From NCBI RefSeq assembly GCF_043555885.1, contig NZ_JBIGHX010000003.1, positions 124,001 through 188,000 of the forward strand: 64,000 nucleotides of DNA. The letters run 5' to 3'. A program made the translations under genes and the position numbers. Positions 50,484 to 59,190 of the stretch are shown piece after piece; positions within the stretch are counted from its first letter, which is position 1, and every line of letters starts with the position of its first letter. Source of the DNA: Pelomonas lactea (GTDB lineage: Bacteria; Pseudomonadota; Gammaproteobacteria; Burkholderiales; Burkholderiaceae_C). The notes beneath the pieces are model-generated. The model ran no database searches, was not told the DNA's origin, and was given only the letters and a program-made list of their open reading frames with translations.

Positions 50484-51770
50484 GTGGCGAAGGGCGGGGG
50501 GCTGGATGGCGGGCTGAACGCGGCTGCGCGGGGTGACCTGTCGGTCACCGTGGAGGACGGTGCAGCGGCTGGGTTGGGGCGGCACTTCAATGCGATGTGC
50601 GCTTCGCTGTCCAACCGCGTCGCGCAGATCCGCAACAACGCCAGCATCCTCGCGATGGCCGGGCAGGAGCTGGCCCGCGGTACGCATCAGCTGGACGAGC
50701 GCACGCGCGCGCAGGCCAGCCAGTTGGCGTCCGCCTCGGAGCAGGTGCAGGCCCTGGGCGAGCGTGTGCGGCAGACGGCCCAGCATGCGCAGGCGGCCCA
50801 CCAGGTCTCCACCCGGGTGCGCGAAGCGGCGGAATCCAGCGCGGCGCTGATGCAGTCGGCCGTCGGGCAGGTGCGCCAGATCGAGATGAGCTCGCACGAG
50901 ATGGGCGACATCATCGCCGTCATCGACAGCATCGCATTCCAGACCAACATCCTGGCGCTGAACGCGGCCGTGGAGGCCGCGCGGGCCGGCGAGCAGGGGC
51001 GTGGCTTTGCGGTCGTGGCCAGCGAGGTTCGCGCGCTGGCCCAGCGCAGCGCGGCGTCGGCGGCGCAGGTGAAGCGGCTGATCGCGCAGTCCGCCGAGCA
51101 GGTGGAGCAGGGCGCGCGCAGTATTGAGACGCTGGGGCAGACGCTGGCCGACATCGTCGGCGGCGTGCGCGAGTTGAGCGGCCGTGTCGGCGAGATGGCC
51201 GACGGCAGCGTGGCGCAGGCGGCCGGCCTGGGCACGTTGGCCGAGGCGGTGCAGGGTGCCAACGCGCTGACGCAGCGCAATGCGGCCATGGTGGCCGACT
51301 CGGCGCGCGCCGCGCGCGAATTGGGAGAGCGCACGGAGGAACTGTCCCGCGCCGCACAGACCGTGCGGCTGCGCCAGGGCAGCGCCGACGAGGCGCGCCG
51401 CCTTGTCGAGCGCGCCGTCGCGCTGGTGAAGCGGGATGGCCTGCGCGCCGCCGTGCCGCGGCTCGTGGACCGGGCAGGCGAGTTTTTCGACCGCGACATG
51501 TACATCTTCATCTTCAACCGCGAGGGCGTGTTCACGGCCTTCGGGCCCAACCCCGGGCTGCATGGCGGCCACCTGCGCCAGGTGCAGGGCTTGCAGTGGG
51601 AGCACCTGCTGCGCGAGGGCTTCGTGCGTACCGACGCGGGCGGCGGCTGGGTGGACTACCAGACCGTCCACCCGGGCACCGGCGCCGTCAACGACAAGGT
51701 GTCGTTCGTGCTGCCGCTGCCGGGCGATCTGCTGGTGGGCTGTGGCGTCTACAAGGTGCAGGGCCTCTAG
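50484..51770 (+). CDS. Soluble chemoreceptor with C-terminal Cache-like sensor (possible frame break at start)
   Basis: The frame gives 428 residues from GTG 50484. A methyl-accepting signalling domain comes first (GDLSVTVEDG; tip FQTNILALNAAVEAAR near residue 152; RGFAVVASEVRALAQRS). A C-terminal domain of about 130 residues resembles a single Cache/PAS-type sensor (DEARRLVERAVALVKRDG, FDRDMYIFIFNREGVFTAFG, VSFVLPLPGDLLVGCGVY). No membrane segment is present, so it would be cytoplasmic, with the sensor after the signalling part. The likely original start is ATG 50438 (see the finding at 50426-50505): removing one G from the run 50496-50501 joins both frames. Confidence 0.8.
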   Translation: MAKGGGLDGGLNAAARGDLSVTVEDGAAAGLGRHFNAMCASLSNRVAQIRNNASILAMAGQELARGTHQLDERTRAQASQLASASEQVQALGERVRQTAQHAQAAHQVSTRVREAAESSAALMQSAVGQVRQIEMSSHEMGDIIAVIDSIAFQTNILALNAAVEAARAGEQGRGFAVVASEVRALAQRSAASAAQVKRLIAQSAEQVEQGARSIETLGQTLADIVGGVRELSGRVGEMADGSVAQAAGLGTLAEAVQGANALTQRNAAMVADSARAARELGERTEELSRAAQTVRLRQGSADEARRLVERAVALVKRDGLRAAVPRLVDRAGEFFDRDMYIFIFNREGVFTAFGPNPGLHGGHLRQVQGLQWEHLLREGFVRTDAGGGWVDYQTVHPGTGAVNDKVSFVLPLPGDLLVGCGVYKVQGL

Positions 51771-51794
51771 GGAGGGTCTGCAAAACCCGTGCGG

Positions 51795-51814
51795 TCACCC
51801 CGTGGGGTGTTTTC
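51795..51814. terminator. Possible bidirectional terminator
   Basis: CACCC-CGTG-GGGTG (five- to six-bp stem, 51796-51809) is followed by TTTT in the short convergent gap between the chemoreceptor and phrB. The stem is short, so efficiency is uncertain. Confidence 0.4.
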
Positions 51815-51817
51815 CGC

Positions 51818-53254
51818 CTAGGGCAGTGCGCGGCTTTTCACGACCGCGTAGCGCGCCAGCGTGCGCTCGCGGGCGACGGCGTGGTCGACGACGGGCCGCG
51901 GGTAGTCCACACCCTGCATCGCCAGCGGCGCGCGCTCCCAGGGCGCGTGGATGGCCTTGGCATCGAGCCCGGCCAGCTCCGGGCAGTAGCGGCGGATGAA
52001 GCGCCCCTCGGCGTCGAACTTCTCGCTCTGCGCGGTGGGGTTGAAGATGCGGAAGTAGGGCTGGGCGTCGCAGCCGCTGCTGCTGGCCCACTGCCAGCCG
52101 CCGTTGTTGGCGGCCAGGTCGAAGTCCAGCAGCTGCCGCGCGAACCAGGCCTCGCCGCGGCGCCAGTCCAGCCCGAGGTCCTTGGCCAGGAAGCTGGCCG
52201 TCACCATGCGCAGGCGGTTATGCATGTAGCCGGTCTGGCTGAGCTGGCGCATCGCGGCGTCCACCAGCGGGAAGCCCGTGCGGCCTTCGCACCAGGCCTG
52301 GAAGAGGGCGTCGGCGTGCGGTCCAGTCTCCCACGCGATGGCGTCGTACTCAGGCCGGAAGGCCGCTGTCATCGCGTGCGGATGGTGGTGCATGACCTGG
52401 TGATAGAAGTCGCGCCAGATCAGCTCTGACAGCCACACCTCGGCGCCGTGGTCGCCGCCCAGCATGCGCTGGTGGGCGATGCGCGCCAGGCGCCGGATCG
52501 ACACCGTGCCGAAGCGCAGATGCACGCTGAGGTAGCTGGGCCCCTTGATCGCCGGGAAGTCGCGCTTCTTGTCGTAGTCGGAGATGCGGTCCAGGAAGTC
52601 GTCCAGCAGCGCGTCGGCGCCGCGGCTGCCCTGGCCCACGTGCGCGGTGAGTCCGGCGGGCCGGAAGCCGATGTCGGCCAGCGCCGGTACGCCGTTGGCC
52701 AGCGCCGTCGTCGCCAGTGCCTGCGCGTGCCGCTCGACCGGATAGCTGCTGAGGTAGAACTCGTCGACCTTCTTCAGCCATGCGTTCTTGTAGGGCGTGA
52801 ACACGCCGTAGGCGCCGCCCGCGCCCGTCATCACCTCGCGGCGCTCGAAGACGACGTGGTCCTTGAACGTGCGCAGCGCGGCGTTGAAGGACGCCAGTCG
52901 CTCGGCCACGCGGGCGTCCCGGCTGAGCGCCTGGGGCTCGTCGTCGTGGTTCGCGAACACCGCCTGCACACCCAGCTCGGCGGCCAGCCGCGGGATCTCG
53001 TCCGCCGCCGTGCCATGGCGCACGATGAGCGCGCCGCCCAGCTTGCGCAGGTCCTCGTCCAGCACCTGCAGCGCGCCCAGGATGAACTCCACGCGCCGGT
53101 CGGCGCGGGGCAGGGCGTCCAGGATGTCGCGGTCCAGCACGAAGGCGCAGAAGACCTGGCGGGCGCCGGTGAGGGCGCGGTACAGCGCAGCGTTGTCATC
53201 GGCCCGCAGGTCGCGGCGAAACCAGACGAGAGCACGGTCGAGGCGGGTGGTCAT
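51818..53254 (-). CDS. phrB: Deoxyribodipyrimidine photolyase
   Basis: This 478-residue class I photolyase starts with an N-terminal antenna domain (LVWFRRDLRADDNAAL). Its FAD-binding C-terminal domain has WLSELIWRDFYHQVM, GFPLVDAAMRQLSQTGYMHN, WQWASSSGCDAQPYFRIFNP and QSEKFDAEGRFIRRY. It repairs cyclobutane pyrimidine dimers using light. It is transcribed divergently from algH with only a short gap, so their promoters overlap. Confidence 0.94.
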   Translation of the reverse strand: MTTRLDRALVWFRRDLRADDNAALYRALTGARQVFCAFVLDRDILDALPRADRRVEFILGALQVLDEDLRKLGGALIVRHGTAADEIPRLAAELGVQAVFANHDDEPQALSRDARVAERLASFNAALRTFKDHVVFERREVMTGAGGAYGVFTPYKNAWLKKVDEFYLSSYPVERHAQALATTALANGVPALADIGFRPAGLTAHVGQGSRGADALLDDFLDRISDYDKKRDFPAIKGPSYLSVHLRFGTVSIRRLARIAHQRMLGGDHGAEVWLSELIWRDFYHQVMHHHPHAMTAAFRPEYDAIAWETGPHADALFQAWCEGRTGFPLVDAAMRQLSQTGYMHNRLRMVTASFLAKDLGLDWRRGEAWFARQLLDFDLAANNGGWQWASSSGCDAQPYFRIFNPTAQSEKFDAEGRFIRRYCPELAGLDAKAIHAPWERAPLAMQGVDYPRPVVDHAVARERTLARYAVVKSRALP

Positions 53255-53277
53255 ACCCGCAGAATAAAATGCCGGCC

Positions 53278-53856
53278 ATGCCCGCCGACCGGATCGTCCT
53301 GACCAACCAGTTCCTCATCGCCATGCCGGGCATGGCCGACGAGGCTTTCGCAGGCACCGTGGTCTACCTCTGCGAGCACAACGACAACGGGGCGCTGGGC
53401 CTGGTCATCAACAAGCCCATCTCCCTGACGCTGGGCAACCTGTTCGAGAAGGTGGAGCTCAGCCCACCGGCCGATGCACTGTCCGAGACCCCCGTCTACT
53501 ACGGCGGCCCGGTGCAGACCGACCGTGGCTTCGTGCTGCACGAGCCGCTGGACGAGCAGGGGGGCCACTACAACGCCACGCTGGCCGTGCCCGGCGGCCT
53601 GGAGATGACCACCAGCCGCGACGTGCTGGAGGCGCTGTCCAACGGCGCCGGCCCCAAGAAGCTGCTCGTCACGCTGGGCTACAGCGGCTGGGCCGCGGGT
53701 CAGCTGGAGGAAGAGATCGGCCGCAACGGCTGGCTCACCGTGGACGCCGCGCCCGAGATCATCTTCGACACGCCCGTGGAGCAGCGCTACGAGAAGGCCC
53801 TGGGCCTGCTGGGCATCGATCCGCGCATGCTCAGCACGGAAGCGGGCCACGCCTGA
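53278..53856 (+). CDS. algH: YqgE/AlgH family protein
   Basis: The protein has about 192 residues. ATG 53278 (MPADRIVLTNQFLIAMPGM) is preferred; ATG 53269 is also in frame but lies within an AT-rich TAAAAT that may be the -10 element. Family motifs are NQFLIAMPGM, GTVVYLCEHNDNGALGLVIN, YYGGPVQTDRGFVLH and LGYSGWAAGQLEEE. The molecular function is not established; in Pseudomonas it was linked to alginate regulation. It heads the algH-ruvX-pyrR-pyrB-pyrX unit and its TGA overlaps the ruvX ATG. Confidence 0.93.
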   Translation: MPADRIVLTNQFLIAMPGMADEAFAGTVVYLCEHNDNGALGLVINKPISLTLGNLFEKVELSPPADALSETPVYYGGPVQTDRGFVLHEPLDEQGGHYNATLAVPGGLEMTTSRDVLEALSNGAGPKKLLVTLGYSGWAAGQLEEEIGRNGWLTVDAAPEIIFDTPVEQRYEKALGLLGIDPRMLSTEAGHA

Positions 53857-54254
53857 TGATGGCTCCCGCCCTCACGCCGGCCCATCAATCCTTTCTTGCT
53901 TTCGATTTCGGCCTGCGCCGCATCGGCGTGGCCTCCGGCACGCGGCTGCTGGGCGCTGCCGAGCCGCGTGGCACGATCAAGGGCGGCGACTTCGCCGCCA
54001 TAGCGGATCTCATCAAGACGTGGCAGCCTGACGCGCTGGTCATCGGCGTGCCGCGCCATCCCGACGGCAACCCGCACGAGATGACGGCCAAGGCGCAGAA
54101 CTTCGGCCGCCGCTTGTCCGGCCGCTACCACCTGCCGGTCTTCGAGGTGGACGAGCGCTACACCAGTGTCGAGGCCGAGGCCCAGGGCGCACTCGACGTG
54201 GACGCCGCCGCCGCCGCGCTGATCCTGGAACAGTTTTTTAGAGAACACCCATGA
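53856..54254 (+). CDS. ruvX: Holliday junction resolvase-like RuvX (YqgF)
   Basis: The 132-residue RNase H-fold protein has FLAFDFGLRRIGVASG (catalytic Asp), VIGVPRHPDGN and VDERYTSVEAE (metal-binding acid). The YqgF family acts in 16S rRNA 5' maturation and/or Holliday junction resolution. ATG 53856 overlaps the algH stop; ATG 53859 is equally possible. The stop overlaps the pyrR start (ATGA). Confidence 0.94.
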   Translation: MMAPALTPAHQSFLAFDFGLRRIGVASGTRLLGAAEPRGTIKGGDFAAIADLIKTWQPDALVIGVPRHPDGNPHEMTAKAQNFGRRLSGRYHLPVFEVDERYTSVEAEAQGALDVDAAAAALILEQFFREHP

Positions 54255-54736
54255 GTGAATTGCTGCTTGATGCCGAGGCGCTGTACCTCGAACTGAAGAA
54301 AGGCGTGCAGCGGCTGCTGACGCCCGACACCGCCCTCGTGGGCATCTGGAGTGGCGGCGCATGGCTGGCCGAGCGTCTGGCGGCCGACCTGGGCCTGGCC
54401 TGCGGCACCATCTCCAGCGCCATGCACCGTGACGACTTCGGGTCGCGCGGCCTGGCCAAGGCGGACCACACCAAGCTGCCCTTCGACGTGAACGGCCGCG
54501 ACATCCTGCTCATCGACGATGTGCTCTACACCGGCCGCACGACGCGGGCGGTCATCAACGAGCTGTTCGACTACGGCCGCCCGGCGCGCGTGCAGCTGGC
54601 GGTGCTGGTGGACCGCGGTGGCCGCGAGCTGCCCATCGAGCCCGCCTTCTCGGCGGCGCGCGTGACGCTCAACGCCGACCAGAGCCTGCGCCTGGCGCGC
54701 AGCGACGATGGCCGATTTGCCTTTGAGGTGAAGTGA
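54251..54736 (+). CDS. pyrR: PyrR-type phosphoribosyltransferase / pyr regulator
   Basis: This 161-residue phosphoribosyltransferase-fold protein has the PRPP-binding motif ILLIDDVLYTGRTTRAVIN and LVGIWSGGAWLAERL. In Gram-positive bacteria PyrR binds pyr mRNA and also has uracil phosphoribosyltransferase activity. In proteobacteria the RNA-binding role is less clear. It lies immediately upstream of pyrB with a one-base overlap, consistent with pyrimidine regulation or salvage. Confidence 0.92.
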   Translation: MSELLLDAEALYLELKKGVQRLLTPDTALVGIWSGGAWLAERLAADLGLACGTISSAMHRDDFGSRGLAKADHTKLPFDVNGRDILLIDDVLYTGRTTRAVINELFDYGRPARVQLAVLVDRGGRELPIEPAFSAARVTLNADQSLRLARSDDGRFAFEVK

Positions 54737-55698
54737 TGCTCAGCAAACGCAACCCTCAACTCAACAAGCACGGCGAGCTGATCCACCTGCTGTCCATCGA
54801 AGGCCTGCCGCGCGCAGTCGTCGAGCAGATCCTGGACACCGCCGGCAGCTTCCTGTCCGTCAACGACCGCGAGGTCAAGAAGGTGCCGCTGCTGCGCGGC
54901 AAGTCGGTGTTCAACCTGTTCTTCGAAAACAGCACGCGCACCCGCACCACCTTCGAGATCGCGGCCAAGCGCCTGTCCGCCGACGTCATCAACCTGGACA
55001 TCGCGCGCAGCTCCACCGCCAAGGGCGAGACGCTGCTGGACACGGTGGCCAACCTCAGCGCCATGCACGCCGACATGTTCGTCGTGCGGCACAGCGAGAG
55101 CGGCGCGCCGCACCTGATCGCCCAGCACTGCGCGCCGCACGTGCACGTCGTCAACGCCGGTGACGGCCGCCATGCGCACCCCACGCAGGGCCTGCTGGAC
55201 ATGTACACGATCCGGCACTTCAAGAAGGACTTCCGCAACCTGACGGTGGCCATCGTCGGCGACATCGTCCACTCGCGCGTGGCCCGCTCCGACATCCACG
55301 CGCTCAACATCCTGGGCGTGCCCGAGATCCGCGCGGTGGGCCCCAAGACGCTGGTGCCCGGCGACCTGCGCGACATGGGCGTACGCGTCTGCCACGACAT
55401 GGCCGAGGGCGTGAGGGACGCCGACGTCATCATCATGCTGCGCCTGCAGAACGAGCGCATGAACGGCGGCATGCTGCCCAGCAGCGGCGAGTTCTTCAAG
55501 CACTTCGGCCTGACGCCGGACAAGCTGGCGCTGGCCAAGCCCGACGCCATCGTCATGCACCCGGGCCCCATCAACCGCGGCGTGGAGATCGCGTCCGAGG
55601 TGGCGGACGGCAAGAGCAGCGTCATCCTGCCGCAGGTCACCTTCGGCATCGCGGTGCGCATGGCCGTCATGGCCATCCTGGCTGGCAACGAGGCATGA
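54736..55698 (+). CDS. pyrB: Aspartate carbamoyltransferase catalytic chain
   Basis: The 320-residue enzyme joins carbamoyl phosphate and aspartate in de novo pyrimidine synthesis. It has the carbamoyl-phosphate motif FFENSTRTRTTFEIAAKR, HPTQGLLDMYTI and VMHPGPINRGVEI. No pyrI regulatory gene is present; instead a dihydroorotase-like gene overlaps its end by four bases, as in the Pseudomonas-type holoenzyme. Confidence 0.96.
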   Translation: MLSKRNPQLNKHGELIHLLSIEGLPRAVVEQILDTAGSFLSVNDREVKKVPLLRGKSVFNLFFENSTRTRTTFEIAAKRLSADVINLDIARSSTAKGETLLDTVANLSAMHADMFVVRHSESGAPHLIAQHCAPHVHVVNAGDGRHAHPTQGLLDMYTIRHFKKDFRNLTVAIVGDIVHSRVARSDIHALNILGVPEIRAVGPKTLVPGDLRDMGVRVCHDMAEGVRDADVIIMLRLQNERMNGGMLPSSGEFFKHFGLTPDKLALAKPDAIVMHPGPINRGVEIASEVADGKSSVILPQVTFGIAVRMAVMAILAGNEA

Positions 55699-57005
55699 GC
55701 ATGAAGATCCTGATCAAGAACGGCCGCCTCATCGACCCGGCCAGCAACCTGGACCGCACCGGCGACCTGGCCATCGCCAACGGCCGCATCGTCAAGCTGG
55801 GCGACGCGGCCGACTTCACCGCCGACCGCACGATCGACGCCACCGGCCTCATCGTCGCGCCCGGCCTCGTGGACCTGTGCGCCCGCCTGCGCGAGCCCGG
55901 CCACGAGCATGAAGGCCTGCTGGAGAGCGAGCTCGCCGCGGCCGCGGCCGGTGGCGTGACCAGCCTGGTCTGCCCGCCGGACACCGACCCCGTGCTCGAC
56001 GAGCCCGGGCTGGTGGAGATGCTGAAGTTCCGCGCCCGCAAGCTCAGCCGCTGCCGGCTGTTCCCGCTCGGCGCACTGACGCGCCAACTGGGCGGCACCG
56101 CGCTGACCGAGATGGCCGAGCTGACCGAGGCCGGCTGCATCGGCTTCTCGCAGGCCGAGGTGCCCATCAAGGACACCGTCGTGCTGAGCCGCGCGCTGCA
56201 GTACGCGGCGACCTACGGCTACACCGTCTGGCTGCGCCCGCAGGACGCGTACTTAAGCGGCGGCGTGGCCGCCAGCGGCTCGGTCGCGACGCGGCTGGGC
56301 CTGTCCGGTGTGCCGGTCAGTGCCGAGACGATCGCGCTGCACACCATCTTCGAGCTGGTGCGTGCCACCGGTGCCCGCGTGCACTTGTGCCGGCTTTCCA
56401 GCGCCGCCGGCGTGGAGCTCGTGCGTACCGCCAAGAAGGAAGGCCTGCCCGTCACCGCCGACGTGTCCATCAATTCGCTGCACCTCAGCGATGTGGACAT
56501 CGGCTACTTCGACTCCGCCATGCGCCTGACGCCGCCGCTGCGCCAGGGCCGCGACCGCGACGCTCTGCGCGCCGGCCTGGCCGACGGCACCCTCGACGCG
56601 CTGGTGTCCGACCACATGCCCGTGACGACCGACGAGAAGGCCGTGCCCTTCGCCGAGGCCACGCCGGGCGCCACCGGGCTGGAGCTGCTGCTGAGCCTGG
56701 CGCTGCGCTGGGCGCGCGACGCCGACCTGCCGCTGCAGCGTGCGCTGGCTGTCGTCACCGCCGAGCCGGTGCGCGTGATGGGCGGCGCCCTGGGCTCGCT
56801 GGCCGCGAGTGCCGGCCGCCTGGTGGAAGGCGGCGTGGCCGACGTCTGCGTGTTCGACGCCGATGCCAGCTGGGCCGTCACGCCGGAGCAGCTCGCCAGC
56901 CAGGGCAAGCACACGCCGTTCGCGTTCGAGCGCACCGGCTTCGAGCTGCCGGCGCGCGTGCGCTGCACGCTGGTGGCCGGGCACGTGGCCTTCGAAAAGG
57001 CATGA
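55695..57005 (+). CDS. pyrX: Non-catalytic dihydroorotase homologue (PyrX / PyrC')
   Basis: This 436-residue amidohydrolase-fold protein belongs to the dihydroorotase family. Catalytic family members have an H-x-H metal pair in a VDxHxHxREPG motif. Here the same place reads VDLCARLREPG (Cys62, Arg64), so both metal ligands are lost. The later TDHAPH-type motif reads SDHMPVTTDEK. Hydrolase activity is therefore not expected. In Pseudomonas a similar inactive PyrC' forms part of the aspartate carbamoyltransferase complex with PyrB; the ATGA overlap with pyrB supports that role. A true pyrC should exist elsewhere. Confidence 0.88.
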   Translation: MSMKILIKNGRLIDPASNLDRTGDLAIANGRIVKLGDAADFTADRTIDATGLIVAPGLVDLCARLREPGHEHEGLLESELAAAAAGGVTSLVCPPDTDPVLDEPGLVEMLKFRARKLSRCRLFPLGALTRQLGGTALTEMAELTEAGCIGFSQAEVPIKDTVVLSRALQYAATYGYTVWLRPQDAYLSGGVAASGSVATRLGLSGVPVSAETIALHTIFELVRATGARVHLCRLSSAAGVELVRTAKKEGLPVTADVSINSLHLSDVDIGYFDSAMRLTPPLRQGRDRDALRAGLADGTLDALVSDHMPVTTDEKAVPFAEATPGATGLELLLSLALRWARDADLPLQRALAVVTAEPVRVMGGALGSLAASAGRLVEGGVADVCVFDADASWAVTPEQLASQGKHTPFAFERTGFELPARVRCTLVAGHVAFEKA

Positions 57006-57063
57006 CGGCCCGCATGCGCGCCTTGCTCGCCGCCGCCCGAGCGGCTGGCCGGCGGGAGGCCTG

Positions 57064-57783
57064 ATGCGGGCGGTCTGGCGCCTGGCGCGCCTTGTGCCGC
57101 ATGTGCTGCATGGGCTGTGGCTGGTCAGGCGCCGCTTCGAGCTGCTGTCCGCCACCGAGCGGCACCAGCTCATCCAGTGGTGGTCGCTGAAGACGCTGCG
57201 CATCCTGGGCATCACGCTGAAGGCCGAGGGCCAGGCCTTGCCCGCCGGGCATCTGCTGGTGGCCAACCATGTGTCGTGGCTGGACATCGCGGCCGTGCAT
57301 GCGGTGCTGCCGCAGGCGCGCTTCGTGTCCAAGGCCGACGTGAAGCACTGGCCGCTGGTGGGCGCGTTGGTGGAGGGCGCGGGCACGCTGTTCATCGAGC
57401 GCGAGAGCAAGCGCGATGCGCTGCGCGTCGTGCACCAGGCGGCCGCGGCGCTGCAGGCGGGCGATTGCGTGGCCTTCTTCCCGGAAGGCACCACCGGCCC
57501 CGGCCCCGAGTTGTTGCCCTTCCATGCCAACCTGCTGCAAGCCGCAGTGTCGGCGCAGGCGCCGGTGCTGCCGCTGGTGTTGCGCTGGCACGCGCCGGGC
57601 GAGCGCTTCGCCGTGTCGGCGCGCTTCATCGGCGACACAACGCTGGCGCAGAGCCTGTGGGCCATCGCCTCGGCGCGCGGTCTGGGCATCGAGGTGCAGA
57701 TCCTGCCCAGCGTGGATGTGGCCGGCCAGGACCGCCGCGCGCTGGCCGAGGCGCTGCGCGGCGTGATCAGCGAGCGGCTGTAA
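57064..57783 (+). CDS. Lysophospholipid / 1-acyl-glycerol-3-phosphate acyltransferase
   Basis: The gene encodes 239 residues from ATG 57064. The PlsC-type motifs are NHVSWLD (block I, near residue 68), SKADVKHWPLVG, GTLFIERESKRDA (block II) and FPEGTTGPG (block III, near 138). An N-terminal basic/hydrophobic segment suggests inner-membrane association. It makes phosphatidate or acylates a related lipid. It is last in the pyr unit, and its 3' end overlaps the convergent isomerase gene by 17 bases. Confidence 0.9.
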   Translation: MRAVWRLARLVPHVLHGLWLVRRRFELLSATERHQLIQWWSLKTLRILGITLKAEGQALPAGHLLVANHVSWLDIAAVHAVLPQARFVSKADVKHWPLVGALVEGAGTLFIERESKRDALRVVHQAAAALQAGDCVAFFPEGTTGPGPELLPFHANLLQAAVSAQAPVLPLVLRWHAPGERFAVSARFIGDTTLAQSLWAIASARGLGIEVQILPSVDVAGQDRRALAEALRGVISERL

Positions 57784-58525
57784 GCCAGCCCAGGCCGGCC
57801 GACGTGCCGGCACGTGGCCGGTACTCCAGGCCGACGGCGCCGGGCCAGCCGCGCGCCTCCAGCAAAGCGAGATCGGCTGCGTACTCGCTGACCGCAGGCT
57901 CGTGACGGCCGGCCACGCCAGCCACCTGCACATGGCCCAGCAGGCCCAGGTCCAGCGCGCGGGCCAGGTGGCTTGCGGACTCGCCCTCGGCGATGCGGCA
58001 GTGGTAGAGGTCCAGCTGCAGTTGTACGCGCGGCGAGCCCAACTCGGCCAGTAGCGCCAGCGCCTGCGACTGGCGGTGCAGGAAGTAGCCCGGCATGTCG
58101 CGCCGGTTGATGGGCTCCACGACCAGCGGCAGCGTCGACTGCTCCGCGGCCCAATGCAGGTTGTCCAGCCAGGTGGCGCGTGTCGATTCGCCGTCCTCGG
58201 CCAGCCCCGACAGCAGATGCACGCGGGCGGCGTCCAGCCGGGTAGCGAGTTCCAGCCCACGCAGCGTCATGTCGCGGAACTCGGCCTCGCGGCCGGGAAG
58301 GGCGGCGAAGCCACGGTCCCCCGCGGCCCAGTCGCCCGCGGGCGCGTTGATGAGCACGACGCGCAGGTCGCCCAGCGCCGCCTTCAGTGCCGCGGTGTCG
58401 TGCAGGTGCGGCTGCTGCAGCTCGACGGCGCTGAAGCCGTCGGCGCGGGCCGCCGCGGGCCGGTCCAGGTAGGCATGCTCCGCGTACAGCCAGTCGAGGT
58501 TGGCCGCGAAGCGCGGCGATATCAC
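57767..58525 (-). CDS. Hydroxypyruvate isomerase-like TIM-barrel protein
   Basis: This 252-residue xylose-isomerase-like TIM barrel starts at GTG 58525. MISPRFAANLDWLYAE, VVLINAPAGDWAAGDRG, VVEPINRRDMPGYFL, LQLDLYHCRIAEG and GLEYRP match the Hyi family, including metal-binding Glu/Asp/His residues. It may interconvert hydroxypyruvate and tartronate semialdehyde, but no glyoxylate genes adjoin it, so the substrate is uncertain. The start overlaps the DUF4254 stop by four bases (GTGA). Confidence 0.83.
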   Translation of the reverse strand: MISPRFAANLDWLYAEHAYLDRPAAARADGFSAVELQQPHLHDTAALKAALGDLRVVLINAPAGDWAAGDRGFAALPGREAEFRDMTLRGLELATRLDAARVHLLSGLAEDGESTRATWLDNLHWAAEQSTLPLVVEPINRRDMPGYFLHRQSQALALLAELGSPRVQLQLDLYHCRIAEGESASHLARALDLGLLGHVQVAGVAGRHEPAVSEYAADLALLEARGWPGAVGLEYRPRAGTSAGLGWLTAAR

Positions 58526-59145
58526 TTGCGCTCCGCCACCAGCGCCGGGTTCAGGCGCGGGTCGTTGTACATCTTGAACTGGCGGTAGACCTTGAAGTAG
58601 GCCCTGCCGGCGCGGGCGTCGGCCAGCAGCTCGTCGTAGCAGGCACCCAGGTCAGCGCGCTGCTGGACCAGCCGCTGCAGCCGCTCGCCGCAGGCCTGGC
58701 GGTGCGCGTCGTCGACGTCGGTGCGCTGCGTCTGCTCGCGCATCGCGGCGATCTTCAGGCCCAGGATGGAGATGCGGTCCAGCATGGAGCCGGCCGTTTC
58801 GCTGTTCAGCCGCGCGCCGGGCGCGACGGTGGAAACGGGCAGGGCGGTGCCGATGGTGGCCGGGTCCACCAGACCCAGCGCGGACAGCAGGAACTCGTCG
58901 ATGCGCTCGATGGCGTCGTTGCGGGCCTGGTTGTGGCGGTCGATGGCGCGCTTGTTGGCGACGATGTCGGCGTCCGGTGCCTGCGTGCGGCGGGCCAGGT
59001 CTTCCTGGGCCCACAGGCTGCGGTTGTGGAAATGGTTGACGGCGATCCAGCCGGTGACGTCGTTCGCCTCGGCGGACACAGGGGCCGAGGCCAGGGCCGC
59101 ATCGTGGGCGGCGATCACATCGGCGGAGGAAGGCAGGCTGTTCAT
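58522..59145 (-). CDS. DUF4254 domain protein
   Basis: The gene encodes 207 residues from ATG 59145; longer open frames upstream run antisense to the glycosyltransferase gene. It is predicted mainly helical, with WIAVNHFHNRSLWAQEDLAR, NKRAIDRHNQARNDAIERID and FKVYRQFKMYNDPRLNP conserved in DUF4254. The function is unknown; family members often lie near lipopolysaccharide glycosyltransferases, as here beside a divergent GT9 gene with a 45-base gap. No signal peptide or membrane segment is seen. Confidence 0.85.
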   Translation of the reverse strand: MNSLPSSADVIAAHDAALASAPVSAEANDVTGWIAVNHFHNRSLWAQEDLARRTQAPDADIVANKRAIDRHNQARNDAIERIDEFLLSALGLVDPATIGTALPVSTVAPGARLNSETAGSMLDRISILGLKIAAMREQTQRTDVDDAHRQACGERLQRLVQQRADLGACYDELLADARAGRAYFKVYRQFKMYNDPRLNPALVAERK

Positions 59146-59190
59146 GAGGATGCGCTGGCAGAATCCCGCGCCACTTTGCAAGAGCCCCGG

